The notes beneath the pieces are model-generated. The model did no database searches. It saw nothing but the letters and a program-made list of their open reading frames with translations, and had not been told where the DNA came from. A program made the position numbers and the translations under genes. A DNA stretch of 64,000 nucleotides, taken from contig NZ_QASO01000129.1 of the NCBI RefSeq assembly GCF_003052605.1, positions 1-64,000 of the forward strand, in the 5' to 3' direction. Shown here piece by piece: positions 1 through 8,676 of this stretch. The stretch's first letter is position 1; every line of letters starts with the position of its first letter. Origin of the DNA: Ectopseudomonas oleovorans. Its GTDB lineage: Bacteria; Pseudomonadota; Gammaproteobacteria; Pseudomonadales; Pseudomonadaceae.

Positions 1-278
1 GAACGCCATCCGTCCCTTCGTCATCGGCCGCAAGAACTGGCTGTTCAGCGACACGCCCAAGGGTGCCACGGCCAGCGCGCAGATCTACAGCCTGATCGAA
101 ACTGCCAAAGCCAACGGGCAAGAGCCTTACGCCTGGTTGCGCCACATCCTTGAACGCCTGCCGACCGCCAGTAGCGTCGAGGATTACGAAGCGCTGCTGC
201 CGTGGAACTGCTCGCCAGCTTCTGCCTCTGCTTCCTGAAAAAAACCGTCCGCCAGGACGGGGTTTATGGAGCGGTTAC
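1..278 (+). mobile_element. IS66-family insertion sequence, right-end fragment
   Basis: The window opens inside an IS66-type element: the C-terminus of its transposase, about 40 bp of non-coding sequence, then an apparent end at GGAGCGGTTAC (about 268-278). Read inward this end begins GTAACCGCTCC, which resembles the GTAA-type inverted repeats of IS66 elements. Directly after it the reading frame of a CsgG-like protein resumes, so the element sits inside that gene. The left end and the target duplication lie outside the window, so the boundary is inferred. Confidence 0.75.
2..238 (+). CDS. IS66-family transposase, C-terminal 78 residues (cut by window edge)
   Basis: The open frame from base 2 to the TGA at 236-238 contains IRPFVIGRKNWLFSDTPKGA and later YAWLRHILERLP. 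These are hallmark C-terminal motifs of the IS66 DDE transposase (TnpC) and its IS66 C-terminal domain. The catalytic core would lie upstream of the window. Only the terminal domain is visible, so whether the element is active cannot be judged. Family assignment is firm from the motifs. Confidence 0.9.
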   Translation, partial: NAIRPFVIGRKNWLFSDTPKGATASAQIYSLIETAKANGQEPYAWLRHILERLPTASSVEDYEALLPWNCSPASASAS

Positions 279-888
279 GTATGGCCAGTTTGGCAGCGCA
301 ACCCAAGTCACCAGCATCGAACCACTCCTGCGCCTGGCAGTACAGCAATCCAACTGCTTCGTGATCACCTCCATCGGCAACCAGCAGCTAGACAGCCGTC
401 TGAGCAAGATAACCGACCAGCAGCGCAATTCCGGCGAATACCGTGCCGGCTCCAACCAGCAAAAGGGCCAGCGCGTTGCCGCTGATTACTTCCTGGAACC
501 CAAGATCATCATCGATAACGATTCGGTAGGCGGCGTGGGCTCAGCCATCGGTGGCCTACTGGGCAACAGCGCCGTGGCGGGCCTGGCGGGCGCCTTGCAA
601 TCGAAGGCATCGGTAGTAACCCTGTCGCTGTTTGACATTCGCTCCTCGGTACAGATTTCCACCTCCGAAGGCAACGCCACCGCTACCAACTATGGTGCAG
701 CCCTGGGCGCCCTCACCAGCAGCGGCGTGGCCGGCGGCCTGGGTGGTTTCTCCCGCACCCCGGAAGGCAAAGCCACCGTGGCAGCGTTCAACGACGCTTG
801 GAACAAGATGATCGTCTCCCTGAAAAACTACAAGGCACAGGAAGTTGAAGGTGGCCTGGGTACCGGTGGCGTCTTGAAGGTCAACTGA
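279..888 (+). pseudogene. CsgG-like outer-membrane/curli-secretion family protein, 5' end lost to IS66
   Basis: From about 277 the frame reads TYGQFGSATQVTSIEPLLRL and goes on to a glycine-rich C-terminus ending at 888. The pattern (a Q-x-T-x-I-E-P-L motif, then a conserved LRLAVQQSNCFVITS segment) resembles CsgG-family lipoproteins, which form or assist outer-membrane secretion pores. The lipoprotein signal and first part of the domain are missing because the IS66 end abuts the frame. An ATG at 202 inside the IS keeps the frame open, but such a product would carry an IS-derived N-terminus without a signal peptide. The bidirectional terminator at 911 follows. CsgG-like is my reading of the motifs; function is probably lost. 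Confidence 0.6.
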
Positions 889-910
889 CCTACATACACC
901 TCCACCAACA

Positions 911-947
911 AAAACGCCCCGCACAAGCAGTTGTGCGGGGCGTTTTT
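911..947. terminator. Bidirectional rho-independent terminator
   Basis: A 13-bp stem (ACGCCCCGCACAA / TTGTGCGGGGCGT) with a 4-nt loop is flanked by A-rich and T-rich tracts. It separates the convergent CsgG-like gene and rluB and could end both transcripts. Confidence 0.9.
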
Positions 948-976
948 GTTTGTAAACCGCTTGGGACTATAGATTT

Positions 977-2134
977 CTAGCGCTTGCGACCGAAGCCGGG
1001 GCGCTGACCATCGCCGGCGGGCGGGCGCTTGCCGGGTGTTACCGGGCGCGGCTTGCGTGCCGGACGCTCGGACAACTCGACGGCCGGACGCGGCTGACGC
1101 TTCTTCACATCGCTCGGGCGCTCCGCTACCGGCGTGCCGCGACCGTTTTCACGACGCTCACCACTGTCTTTGCGCGGACCACGCGGCGCGCGCTGCTCGC
1201 CATCTTCACGGCGCGGCGCACGGCTCGGGCGGGCATTTTCGGCGCCCGCCTGATCCTTCGCCGGACGCAGCACACGCTTGCCGCGCACCTCGACCGGTTT
1301 GGCCGACTTGCGCTGCAGACGGTCGAGCTTCTCGCGGGTCTTTTCCTTCATCGCCGGCAGCGCCTGCGGGGTCAGGCCCACCTCGGCGCTGAGGATGTCC
1401 ACCTCGCGCTGGTCCATCTCGCGCCAGCGGCCCATGGTCAACTCGGAAGTGAGGAACACCGGACCAAAGCGCACGCGCTTCAGGCGGCTGACCACCAGGC
1501 CCTGGGACTCCCACAGGCGACGCACTTCGCGGTTACGCCCTTCCATCACCACGCAGTGGTACCAGTGGTTGAAGCCTTCGCCACCGGGCGCTTCCTTGAT
1601 GTCGGTGAACTTGGCCGGACCATCCTCGAGCATCACGCCATTCTTGAGGTTCTCCAGCATTTCCTCGGTGACTTCGCCACGCACACGCACCGCGTATTCG
1701 CGGTCCATCTGATAGGACGGGTGCATCAGACGGTTGGCCAGTTCACCGTCAGTGGTGAACAGCAACAGGCCAGTGGTGTTGATATCGAGACGACCGATGT
1801 TGATCCAGCGGCCTTCTTTGGGGCGCGGCAGACGATCGAATACGGTGGGACGGCCTTCCGGATCATCACGGGTACAGATCTCGCCATCCGGCTTGTTGTA
1901 GATCAGCACGCGGCGTACCGAGCCGGTGATTTCTTCGCGCTTGAGCAAACGGCCATCAAGAGCGATGGCGTCATTGGCATCGACACGCTGCCCCAGGATC
2001 GCAGCAGCGCCATTGACCTTGACCCGACCTTCGGCGATCCAGGTCTCGATTTCGCGGCGCGAGGCCAGCCCGAGGCGGGCCAGGACTTTCTGCAGTTTTT
2101 CGCCTGCAGGACGCGGTTGTTCGTGCTCAGTCAT
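977..2134 (-). CDS. rluB: 23S rRNA pseudouridine(2605) synthase RluB
   Basis: Converts U2605 of 23S rRNA to pseudouridine during large-subunit maturation. The 385-residue protein has an N-terminal S4 RNA-binding domain (about 12-60: KLQKVLARLGLASRREIE) and an RsuA-type catalytic domain with GRLDINTTGLLLF, whose Asp117 is the expected nucleophile. After about residue 250 there is a long Arg/Lys/Pro-rich tail, typical of Pseudomonas RluB and longer than the E. coli enzyme. I chose the ATG at 2134 because GGAGG lies 8 nt upstream. A GTG three codons earlier would overlap that ribosome binding site. It is the last gene of a minus-strand run. Confidence 0.95.
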   Translation of the reverse strand: MTEHEQPRPAGEKLQKVLARLGLASRREIETWIAEGRVKVNGAAAILGQRVDANDAIALDGRLLKREEITGSVRRVLIYNKPDGEICTRDDPEGRPTVFDRLPRPKEGRWINIGRLDINTTGLLLFTTDGELANRLMHPSYQMDREYAVRVRGEVTEEMLENLKNGVMLEDGPAKFTDIKEAPGGEGFNHWYHCVVMEGRNREVRRLWESQGLVVSRLKRVRFGPVFLTSELTMGRWREMDQREVDILSAEVGLTPQALPAMKEKTREKLDRLQRKSAKPVEVRGKRVLRPAKDQAGAENARPSRAPRREDGEQRAPRGPRKDSGERRENGRGTPVAERPSDVKKRQPRPAVELSERPARKPRPVTPGKRPPAGDGQRPGFGRKR

Positions 2135-2257
2135 CTTGGGCACCTCCCGGTGTAGTAAAGGATGATCGAAGGGCGCGCATCATACGCGCTGTAGAGCCCA
2201 TAGGGTAGACGATGCTGCGGCATTCGCCTGGTAGAAGCAGGAGCACAGCACCGGATC

Positions 2258-2344
2258 GTAGGAGCCCCGCCCCGGGGCGAAGCCTTTGCGCACAAGCCTT
2301 GTACTATCGACGCCCCGCCATTCGCCGCGAGGCGCGGCTCCTAC
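2258..2344. repeat. REP doublet (facing inverted repeats)
   Basis: Two GC-rich REP-like palindromes face each other, beginning GTAGGAGCCCCGCC and ending GCGGCTCCTAC. The same words recur in the tandem cluster at 11321-11607. Such REPINs are dispersed in Pseudomonas by RAYT (Y1) transposases. It lies between rluB and the DUF1289 gene and has no coding content. Confidence 0.8.
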
Positions 2345-2357
2345 ACCGGATATGCGG

Positions 2358-2540
2358 TCAATACTTACGCCTTCCGGTGGCCTCCAGCGCCAGCAAGCGC
2401 ATATCGGCCTCGGCCAGCAGCGCCAGGCGCTCACCCTTGCCCAGGCGTTTCCAGCCTTTGATTTCCTCACGGCTGCGGCCGCAGCCCAGGCAGATATCCT
2501 TTTCGAATTCACAGACCTTGATGCACGGACTCTTGCTCAT
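2358..2540 (-). CDS. DUF1289 family small cysteine protein
   Basis: A 60-residue protein starting MSKSPCIKVCEFEKDICLGC. The C-x3-C-x8-C-x2-C spacing followed by GRSREEIKGWKRL is the DUF1289 signature, a small probable metal-binding protein common in proteobacteria whose function is unknown to me. The frame extends 19 codons further upstream, but the ATG at 2540 begins the conserved part. Confidence 0.85.
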   Translation of the reverse strand: MSKSPCIKVCEFEKDICLGCGRSREEIKGWKRLGKGERLALLAEADMRLLALEATGRRKY

Positions 2541-2637
2541 TGGATCGCCTAAACCAGAAAGGATCGGATGGGCGCAAGAATAAAGGCCGAGGGACAAACA
2601 GCGAGATTGAAGTATTCGATAAAGGGCTTAAGCGATA

Positions 2638-3435
2638 TCAATGCAACGGCTGATCGCCGTCCAGGTCGGCCAGATCATCTTCGACCGCTTCATCCTCTTC
2701 GTCTTCTACCAGACGCAGGTCATCGAAATCAGTCTTGAGCCCTTGCTCCATGTCGTCCAGCTCGGCCAGCAAGCTACGGAAGCTGGTTTCCTCGCGAGGC
2801 TCGGCGGCTTCACCGTCGTCCTGCAAGACCAGATCGGCACGCGCCTGCAGCCCTGCCGGCACCTCGGCATCGTCGTCCAGCGCCAGCTCGGGCTCCGACT
2901 CCAACTCGCGCAAAGCGGCGAGCGGCGGCAGTTCGTCGAGGCTTTTCAGGTTGAAGTGGTCGAGAAAGCCCTTGGTGGTGGCGAACATCGCCGGGCGCCC
3001 CGGCACGTCGCGATAGCCCACCACGCGAATCCACTCACGCTCGAGCAGGGTCTTGGTGATGTTGCTGTTGACCGCCACGCCGCGCACGTCCTCGATCTCG
3101 CCACGGGTTATGGGCTGGCGGTAGGCGATCAGCGCCAAGGTTTCCAGCAGCGCACGGGAGTAACGCTGCGGGCGCTCTTCCCAGAGCCGGCCCACCCAGG
3201 GCGCGAAGCGCTCACGCACCTGCAGGCGATACCCCGAGGCCACCTCCTTCAGCTCGAAGGCGCGCCCTTCGCAGGACTGCCGGAGGATCTCCAGCGCCGC
3301 CTTGAACTGCTCAGGCTCGGGCCGCTCGCCCTCCTCGAACAGCTCGAAGAGACGCTCGAGCGACTGCGCCTTGCCGGAAGCCAGCAGAAAGGCTTCGAGC
3401 AACTGGGCCAGGTCTTTGGGGTCGTTCAGGTTCAT
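2638..3435 (-). CDS. scpB: Segregation and condensation protein B (ScpB)
   Basis: A kleisin-binding winged-helix subunit of the SMC-ScpAB complex, which compacts and segregates the chromosome. The 265-residue protein has two winged-helix domains, with the diagnostic RYSRALLETLALIAYRQPIT and GRPAMFATTKGFLDHF, followed by an acidic C-terminal tail (Asp/Glu-rich after about residue 180) typical of Pseudomonas ScpB. Its ATG overlaps the stop of scpA by 4 nt, so the two are translationally coupled. Confidence 0.95.
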   Translation of the reverse strand: MNLNDPKDLAQLLEAFLLASGKAQSLERLFELFEEGERPEPEQFKAALEILRQSCEGRAFELKEVASGYRLQVRERFAPWVGRLWEERPQRYSRALLETLALIAYRQPITRGEIEDVRGVAVNSNITKTLLEREWIRVVGYRDVPGRPAMFATTKGFLDHFNLKSLDELPPLAALRELESEPELALDDDAEVPAGLQARADLVLQDDGEAAEPREETSFRSLLAELDDMEQGLKTDFDDLRLVEDEEDEAVEDDLADLDGDQPLH

Positions 3436-4256
3436 TCGGCACGGGCTCGGACATGGATAACGGCGAAGGGCTCATTCTGCACCAGCTCAACCAGGGATTC
3501 CTTGATCAATTCGAGCACCGCCATGAAGGTCACCACCACACCAAGGCGCCCTTCCTCGGCGCTGAACAGCTCGACGAACGGTACAAACGCCCCACCCTTG
3601 AGACGCTCCAGCACTTCGCTCATGCGCTCGCGGGTCGACAGGGCCTCGCGGGTAACCTGGTGGCTCTCGAACATGTCGGCGCGGCGCAGCACCTCGGCCA
3701 TGGACAGCAATACCTCTTCCAGGCTGACGTCCGGCAGCAGCTTGCGCGCACGGGCTTCGGGCGCATCCAGTTTGGGTACGGTGACATCACGGCCGACGCG
3801 CGGCAGTTCGTCGATATTTTCGGCAGCGGCCTTGAAGCGCTCGTACTCCTGCAGACGGCGAATCAGCTCGGCGCGCGGATCGTCCTCTTCCTCTTCGGCC
3901 TCTGCCGAGCGCGGCAGCAGCATGCGCGACTTGATCTCGGCGAGCATGGCGGCCATCACAAGGTATTCGGCTGCCAGCTCCAGGCGCACCGAATGCATAA
4001 GCTCGACATAGCCCATGTACTGTTTGGTGATCTCGGCCACGGGAATGTCGAGGATGTCGATGTTCTGCTTGCGAATCAGATACAGCAGCAGGTCCAGCGG
4101 CCCCTCGAAGGCTTCGAGGAATACCTCCAGCGCATCCGGAGGAATGTACAGGTCGAGCGGCAGTTCGGTGACCGCCTCGCCATAGACCAGGGCGAACGGC
4201 AGCTCCTGCTGGGCGCCAGCCTGGCTGTCCGGGGCTGGCGTGACGGGCTCGCTCAT
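3432..4256 (-). CDS. scpA: Segregation and condensation protein A (ScpA)
   Basis: Kleisin subunit that bridges SMC heads. In the 274-residue protein the core motif FEGPLDLLLYLIRKQNIDIL (about residues 50-70) and the C-terminal winged-helix part, with FVPFVELFSAEEGR, are clear. The first 40 or so residues are a variable extension. It lies just downstream of trpS with a 14-nt gap and overlaps scpB, giving trpS-scpA-scpB as one operon. Confidence 0.95.
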   Translation of the reverse strand: MSEPVTPAPDSQAGAQQELPFALVYGEAVTELPLDLYIPPDALEVFLEAFEGPLDLLLYLIRKQNIDILDIPVAEITKQYMGYVELMHSVRLELAAEYLVMAAMLAEIKSRMLLPRSAEAEEEEDDPRAELIRRLQEYERFKAAAENIDELPRVGRDVTVPKLDAPEARARKLLPDVSLEEVLLSMAEVLRRADMFESHQVTREALSTRERMSEVLERLKGGAFVPFVELFSAEEGRLGVVVTFMAVLELIKESLVELVQNEPFAVIHVRARAE

Positions 4257-4270
4257 CGACTGGGGCTCCT

Positions 4271-5485
4271 TCAGCGGTAATTCAGGCCCATGGCCATGCG
4301 TACATCGGCCAGGGTTTCGCGCGCTTCGTCACGCGCGCGTTCGGCGCCTTCGGCGAGGATGCTGCGCACCAGGTCGGGGCTGTCCTCGTAATCGATGGCG
4401 CGCTGCTGCAGTGGCGCCAGCTCGGCTTGCAGGGCTGAGCACAGTGCGTTTTTGCAGTCGAGGCAACCAATCGAGGCGCTGCGACAGCCCTCGATCACCC
4501 AGTGCAACTGCTCGTCGCTGGAATACAGCTGGTGCAGCGACCACACCGGACAACGCTGTGGCTCACCCGGATCATCACGGTGTACACGCGCCGGATCGGT
4601 GGGCATGCGCCGCAGTTTTTCCTCGAGCTCGGCATCGCTGTCGCGCAGGAATATGGCATTACCGCTGGATTTGGCCATCTTCTGTCCATCCAGGCCAGGC
4701 ACCCGCGAAAACTCGGCAAGAATCGGCTGCGGCTCGCTCAAAATCACCTTGCCGCCACCTTCCAGATAGCCGTAAAGGCGTTCCTGATCGCCGAGGGTGA
4801 GGCTGGTCAGCTCCTTGAGCAAAGCCCGCGCCGTCTCCAGCGCCTGGACGTCACCCTGCTCCTGATAGGCCTTGCGCAGGTTGCTGTAGAGCTTGCCGAG
4901 CTTCTTGCCCAGCTTGCCGATGGCCGCTTCGGCCTTCAGCTCGAAATCCGGCTCGCTGCCATACAGGTGGTTGAAGCGGCGCGCCACGTCGCGGGCAAAT
5001 TCGATGTGCGGCAACTGATCCGCACCGACCGGCACCTGGCCGGCGCGATAGAGCAGGATGTCCGCCGCCTGCAGCAGCGGGTAGCCAAGAAACCCGTAGG
5101 TGGAAAGATCCTTGCCGCTCTGTCGCTCCTGCTGCTCCTTGTAGGACGGCACGCGCTCGAGCCAGCTGAGCGGACAGATCATCGACAGCAGCAGGTGCAG
5201 CTCGGCATGCTCCGGCACCTGCGACTGCACGAACAGTGTCGCCGAGCTGGGGCTGACGCCGGCCGCCAACCAATCCACCGCCATATCCATGACACGCTGG
5301 GAAAGCTGACCGGCCTCGGCATAATCGGTGGTCAGCGCATGCCAGTCGACGATGCAGAAGAAGCAGTCGTACTCGTGCTGCAACTTGACCCAGTTCTTCA
5401 ACACGCCGTGATAGTGCCCGAGGTGCAGACGACCGCTCGGACGCATCCCTGACAGCACCCGACGCTCGGAGTCGTTAAGGCTCAA
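4271..5485 (-). CDS. trpS: Tryptophan--tRNA ligase (TrpS), long form
   Basis: Charges tRNA-Trp with tryptophan in the cytoplasm. The class I signatures are HLGH (residues 21-24) and KMAKS (269-273, for KMSKS). At 404 residues it is longer than the roughly 334-residue E. coli enzyme, with extra sequence around 185-250, as in other Pseudomonas TrpS. The start is a TTG directly after an in-frame TGA. No ATG fits upstream, and the next in-frame candidate (GTG at codon 10) would cut into the conserved LSGMRPSGRLHLG. Confidence 0.93.
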   Translation of the reverse strand: MSLNDSERRVLSGMRPSGRLHLGHYHGVLKNWVKLQHEYDCFFCIVDWHALTTDYAEAGQLSQRVMDMAVDWLAAGVSPSSATLFVQSQVPEHAELHLLLSMICPLSWLERVPSYKEQQERQSGKDLSTYGFLGYPLLQAADILLYRAGQVPVGADQLPHIEFARDVARRFNHLYGSEPDFELKAEAAIGKLGKKLGKLYSNLRKAYQEQGDVQALETARALLKELTSLTLGDQERLYGYLEGGGKVILSEPQPILAEFSRVPGLDGQKMAKSSGNAIFLRDSDAELEEKLRRMPTDPARVHRDDPGEPQRCPVWSLHQLYSSDEQLHWVIEGCRSASIGCLDCKNALCSALQAELAPLQQRAIDYEDSPDLVRSILAEGAERARDEARETLADVRMAMGLNYR

Positions 5486-5556
5486 ACCGTTCCATCCAAA
5501 GTCCAGACGAGGCCAGGGAGTATAGGGTAGCTGCGCCCCCGGCGGAAAATCCGGCG

Positions 5557-6183
5557 TCAGAGATCGCTGAACGGCGTCGGATCACCGCAACCGACGCGCA
5601 GCACTTGCGGGCTATCGTCGGCGAGACTGACCACGGTGGACGCTTCCAGCCCGCCAAAACCGCCGTCGATGATCAGGTCAACATGGTGTTCAAGAATCTG
5701 CCGCATTTCGTAAGGGTCGGACATCGGCAGTTCATCGCCCGGCATGATCAGGCTGACGCTCATCAGCGGCTCGCCCAACTGCTCCAGCAGCGCCAGGGCA
5801 ATCGGATGGCTGGGCACGCGAATGCCAATGGTGCGGCGCTTGGGATGCAGCAGCATGCGCGGCACTTCACGGGTGGCATTGAGGATGAAGGTGTAAGGGC
5901 CGGGCGTGTGATTTTTCAGCAGGCGAAAGGCAGCGGTGTCGACCTTGGCAAACAGCCCGATCTGCGACAGATCGCGGCAAACCAGGGTGAAGTTGTGCTT
6001 GTCATCGAGCTGACGCAGGCGACGAATGCGCTCTACCGCATTCTTGTCACCGATCATGCAGCCCAGCGCATAGGAGGAGTCGGTCGGATAGACAACCACG
6101 CCGCCGCCACGAATGATTTCCACGGCCTGTTTTATCAGGCGTGCCTGCGGGTTTTCCGGGTGGACCTGGAAAAATTGACTCAC
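5557..6183 (-). CDS. YrdC/Sua5-family protein (YciO-like)
   Basis: The 208-residue protein belongs to the YrdC/Sua5 fold, whose characterised members make threonylcarbamoyl-AMP for the t6A modification of tRNA. GGGVVVYPTDSSYALGC, the KxR-type HNFTLVCRDLSQ segment and GPYTFILNAT fit the YciO branch. I chose a GTG start (SQFFQVHPENP follows) because GGGAGC precedes it and it leaves a 13-nt gap to the upstream gene. The ATG at 6225 would overlap that gene by 29 nt. YciO proteins may be less active than TsaC, so exact activity is uncertain. Confidence 0.88.
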   Translation of the reverse strand: MSQFFQVHPENPQARLIKQAVEIIRGGGVVVYPTDSSYALGCMIGDKNAVERIRRLRQLDDKHNFTLVCRDLSQIGLFAKVDTAAFRLLKNHTPGPYTFILNATREVPRMLLHPKRRTIGIRVPSHPIALALLEQLGEPLMSVSLIMPGDELPMSDPYEMRQILEHHVDLIIDGGFGGLEASTVVSLADDSPQVLRVGCGDPTPFSDL

Positions 6184-6196
6184 ACTTGCTCCCAGC

Positions 6197-7063
6197 TCAT
6201 AAAGTGACAGCGGATGGCTGTGCATGCTCGAAACGCTCCCAGAGCGCAGTCAGATCGTCGGGCAGCGGCCGGTACATACCCAGCTCGGACCAGTCGCCGG
6301 GCGCATGAAAATCACTGCCGACGCTGGCCATCAAACCAAACTCACGGGCCAGAATCGCCAGGCCGCCGACCTGCTCGGCCGGCTGCATGCCGTTGACCAC
6401 TTCCAGCGCGTGGCCACCGGCTGCCGCGAAGTCGGCAACCAGACGGCGACGCTTACTGCGCGTGAAATCGTATTGCCACGGATGCGCCAGGCTGATCCAG
6501 GCCCCGGCCGCGCGCAAAGTGGCAACGGTTTCTTCCAGCATAGGCCAATGCTGCTTGACGTCACCCAATTTGCCCGAACCCAACCACTTGCGAAACGCCT
6601 CGGCACGGTCGCGCACATGGCCGGCGCGCACGAGAAATTCGGCGAAATGTGGCCGGGCCGGCGCATTGCCGCTATCGCCCAGTTCCTGCTGAACGGCCCG
6701 CGCGCCCTCCAGAGCGCCTGGCATACCTTTGGCCGCGAGGCGTCGGTCGATCTCTTGCGCACGCTGCCAGCGCCCATGGTGCAAGGCATCGATGGCAGCA
6801 CACAGCGCCGGCGCCTCGCGCTCGAAGGCATAGCCCAACACGTGGATGGTCGCTCCACCCCAGGTGCAGGACAGCTCGATGCCATTGATCAGTTGCATAT
6901 CCAGAGCCGTCGCTGTGCGACGTGCTTCATCCAGCCCTTCCAGGGTGTCGTGATCGGTCAGTGCCAGCAGCCTAACGCCACGCTCATGCGCCCGGGTCAC
7001 CAGGACGGCGGGGGCCAGGGCGCCATCGGAGGCGGTGCTGTGGCAGTGCAGATCGACAATCAT
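6197..7063 (-). CDS. PHP-domain phosphatase (RNase AM / YciV-like)
   Basis: The 288-residue PHP-domain metallo-phosphoesterase begins MIVDLHCHSTASDGAL with the motif HCHS, then ALTDHDTLEGL, and ends with VGSDFHAPG; these His/Asp clusters build the trinuclear metal site. Relatives (YciV/TrpH) hydrolyse 3',5'-nucleotide bisphosphates and trim rRNA 5' ends. The frame continues upstream to 7510 but would then run antisense through yciI, so the conserved MIVDLHCH start is used. It is followed 13 nt later by the yciO-like gene, as in many gammaproteobacteria. Confidence 0.9.
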   Translation of the reverse strand: MIVDLHCHSTASDGALAPAVLVTRAHERGVRLLALTDHDTLEGLDEARRTATALDMQLINGIELSCTWGGATIHVLGYAFEREAPALCAAIDALHHGRWQRAQEIDRRLAAKGMPGALEGARAVQQELGDSGNAPARPHFAEFLVRAGHVRDRAEAFRKWLGSGKLGDVKQHWPMLEETVATLRAAGAWISLAHPWQYDFTRSKRRRLVADFAAAGGHALEVVNGMQPAEQVGGLAILAREFGLMASVGSDFHAPGDWSELGMYRPLPDDLTALWERFEHAQPSAVTL

Positions 7064-7180
7064 GGCGGCGCTTTCGTTGAGATTGATGTTTGTTATTATG
7101 CCCCACATCCGCGCCAAGGCTGTTGCCATATGGCGAAAATGCTTCATCCCTCCCCGCTTCGACCCTAAATAAGGACTGAA

Positions 7181-7480
7181 ATGCTCTACGCCATCATCGC
7201 CACCGACATCGAAAACTCCCTGGAAAATCGCCTGGCTACCCGCCCCGCTCACCTCGCCCGCCTGGAACAGCTGAAGCAGGAAGGTCGCCTGCTGCTGGCC
7301 GGCCCGCACCCGGCCATCGACAGCAATGATCCAGGCCCGGCTGGTTTCAGCGGCAGCCTGGTGGTTGCCGAGTTCGACTCCCTTGAAGCTGCCCAACAAT
7401 GGGCTGATGCCGACCCGTACCGCACAGCCGGCGTGTATGCCAACGTTTTGGTCAAACCCTTCAAGAAAGTGCTGCCCTGA
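7181..7480 (+). CDS. yciI: YciI family protein
   Basis: A 99-residue protein with a ferredoxin-like fold. It begins MLYAIIATDIENSLENRL; the conserved Asp after the first strand and the His in RPAHLARLEQL are characteristic of YciI, and PYRTAGVYANVLVKPF closes the family pattern. The biochemical role is unclear. AAGGA lies 7 nt before the ATG. It is divergent from the PHP phosphatase gene, and the 117-bp gap between them must hold both promoters. Confidence 0.92.
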   Translation: MLYAIIATDIENSLENRLATRPAHLARLEQLKQEGRLLLAGPHPAIDSNDPGPAGFSGSLVVAEFDSLEAAQQWADADPYRTAGVYANVLVKPFKKVLP

Positions 7481-7521
7481 CGAAGTGCCACCCACGCTGC
7501 TTTCGCACACAAGGAATCGCG

Positions 7522-7875
7522 ATGCGCCCGATCCCGCTGTCCCTGCTGGTCACCGTGATGCTGACCTGTGCTTCGGTACAGGCAGAAGAACAACCCGCTC
7601 AGCCTTCCGCCCCAGCAGCTGCGGTCGACAGCCAGGTGTTGGAACAGCGCCTGGCGCAGAGTGAGCAACTGCGCAATGAGCTGGAAGCGAGCAGCGCCGT
7701 GCAACTGCAGCGCCTGCGCCTGCAGCTCAAGGAAAGCCAGGCGCAGGCTCAACCCCGGCTGCTCAGCGAGGAACAGACCTGGTTCGCCCTCGGCGCAGCC
7801 CTGAGCCTGATCTCGATGCTATTCGGCGCCCTGTTGCGTGGCTCTCGCAAGACCCGTCGCGAGTGGATCAACTAA
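7522..7875 (+). CDS. Small membrane protein with coiled coil (unknown function)
   Basis: A 117-residue protein: Sec signal peptide (RPIPLSLLVTVMLTCASVQA, cleavage likely after QAEE), a Gln/Glu-rich coiled coil (about 40-85), one transmembrane helix (LGAALSLISMLFGALL, about 92-108) and a basic end (RGSRKTRREWIN). It would be held in the inner membrane with the coiled coil in the periplasm. Its stop is only 3 nt before the response regulator start, so it is probably co-transcribed with the Cpx-like system. Similar Pseudomonas proteins carry misleading translation-initiation-factor-2 labels, and I assign no such role. Confidence 0.75.
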   Translation: MRPIPLSLLVTVMLTCASVQAEEQPAQPSAPAAAVDSQVLEQRLAQSEQLRNELEASSAVQLQRLRLQLKESQAQAQPRLLSEEQTWFALGAALSLISMLFGALLRGSRKTRREWIN

Positions 7876-7878
7876 GCC

Positions 7879-8556
7879 ATGAACCGATTGCTGCTGATCG
7901 ATGATGATCAGGAACTCTGCGAGCTGCTTAGCCGTTGGCTGACCCAGGAAGGCTTTCAGGTCACCGCCTGCCACGAAGCCGCTGGCGCCCGTCAGGCACT
8001 TGCCGCACAAGCCCCCGAGGCTGTGGTGCTGGACGTGATGCTGCCGGACGGCAGCGGCCTTGAGTTGCTCAAGCAGCTACGGGGCGAGCATCCGGACCTG
8101 CCAGTGCTGATGCTCTCCGCCCGCGGCGAACCGCTGGACCGCATCCTTGGCCTGGAGTTGGGCGCCGATGACTACCTGGCCAAGCCCTGTGACCCTCGCG
8201 AGCTGACCGCACGCCTGCGCGCTGTGCTGCGCCGCACCGTGCCCGCACCGGCAAGCAGCCAGCTGGAGCTGGGCGACCTCCGCTTCAGCCCCAATCGCGG
8301 GGTGGTCAGCATTGGCGAGCATGACGTTCCGCTGACACTTTCCGAAAGCCGCCTGCTGGAAGCCCTGCTGCGCCAACCAGGTGAGCCGGTGGACAAACAG
8401 GCATTGGCGCAACTGGCCCTGGGCCGCAAATTGACCCTGTATGACCGTAGCCTGGACATGCACGTCAGCAACCTGCGCAAGAAGCTCGGCCCGCACCCGG
8501 ATGGCCGCCCACGCATTCTCGCCCTGCGCAGCCGCGGCTATTACTACGCGCAGTGA
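7879..8556 (+). CDS. cpxR: OmpR-family response regulator, CpxR-like
   Basis: A 225-residue protein with an N-terminal receiver (LLLIDDDQELC acidic pocket, phospho-acceptor Asp52 in VVLDVMLPDG, Lys in YLAKPCDPREL) and a C-terminal winged helix (SESRLLEALLRQPGEPV; MHVSNLRKKLG; ILALRSRGYYYA). Its partner is the kinase at 9329. The intervening periplasmic CpxP/Spy-like gene supports a Cpx-type envelope-stress role, by analogy with PA3204-PA3206 of P. aeruginosa (recalled, not searched). Confidence 0.88.
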   Translation: MNRLLLIDDDQELCELLSRWLTQEGFQVTACHEAAGARQALAAQAPEAVVLDVMLPDGSGLELLKQLRGEHPDLPVLMLSARGEPLDRILGLELGADDYLAKPCDPRELTARLRAVLRRTVPAPASSQLELGDLRFSPNRGVVSIGEHDVPLTLSESRLLEALLRQPGEPVDKQALAQLALGRKLTLYDRSLDMHVSNLRKKLGPHPDGRPRILALRSRGYYYAQ

Positions 8557-8676
8557 GTACGCCCTGGCGCAGCGTAAATAACCCGCAACATCGCCTTTAC
8601 CCAAGCTTTACCCACAGCTGACTGCCCTTGACCTTGACCGCCGCATAATGAGCCCATCCGGTACTTACCGGCCTCG

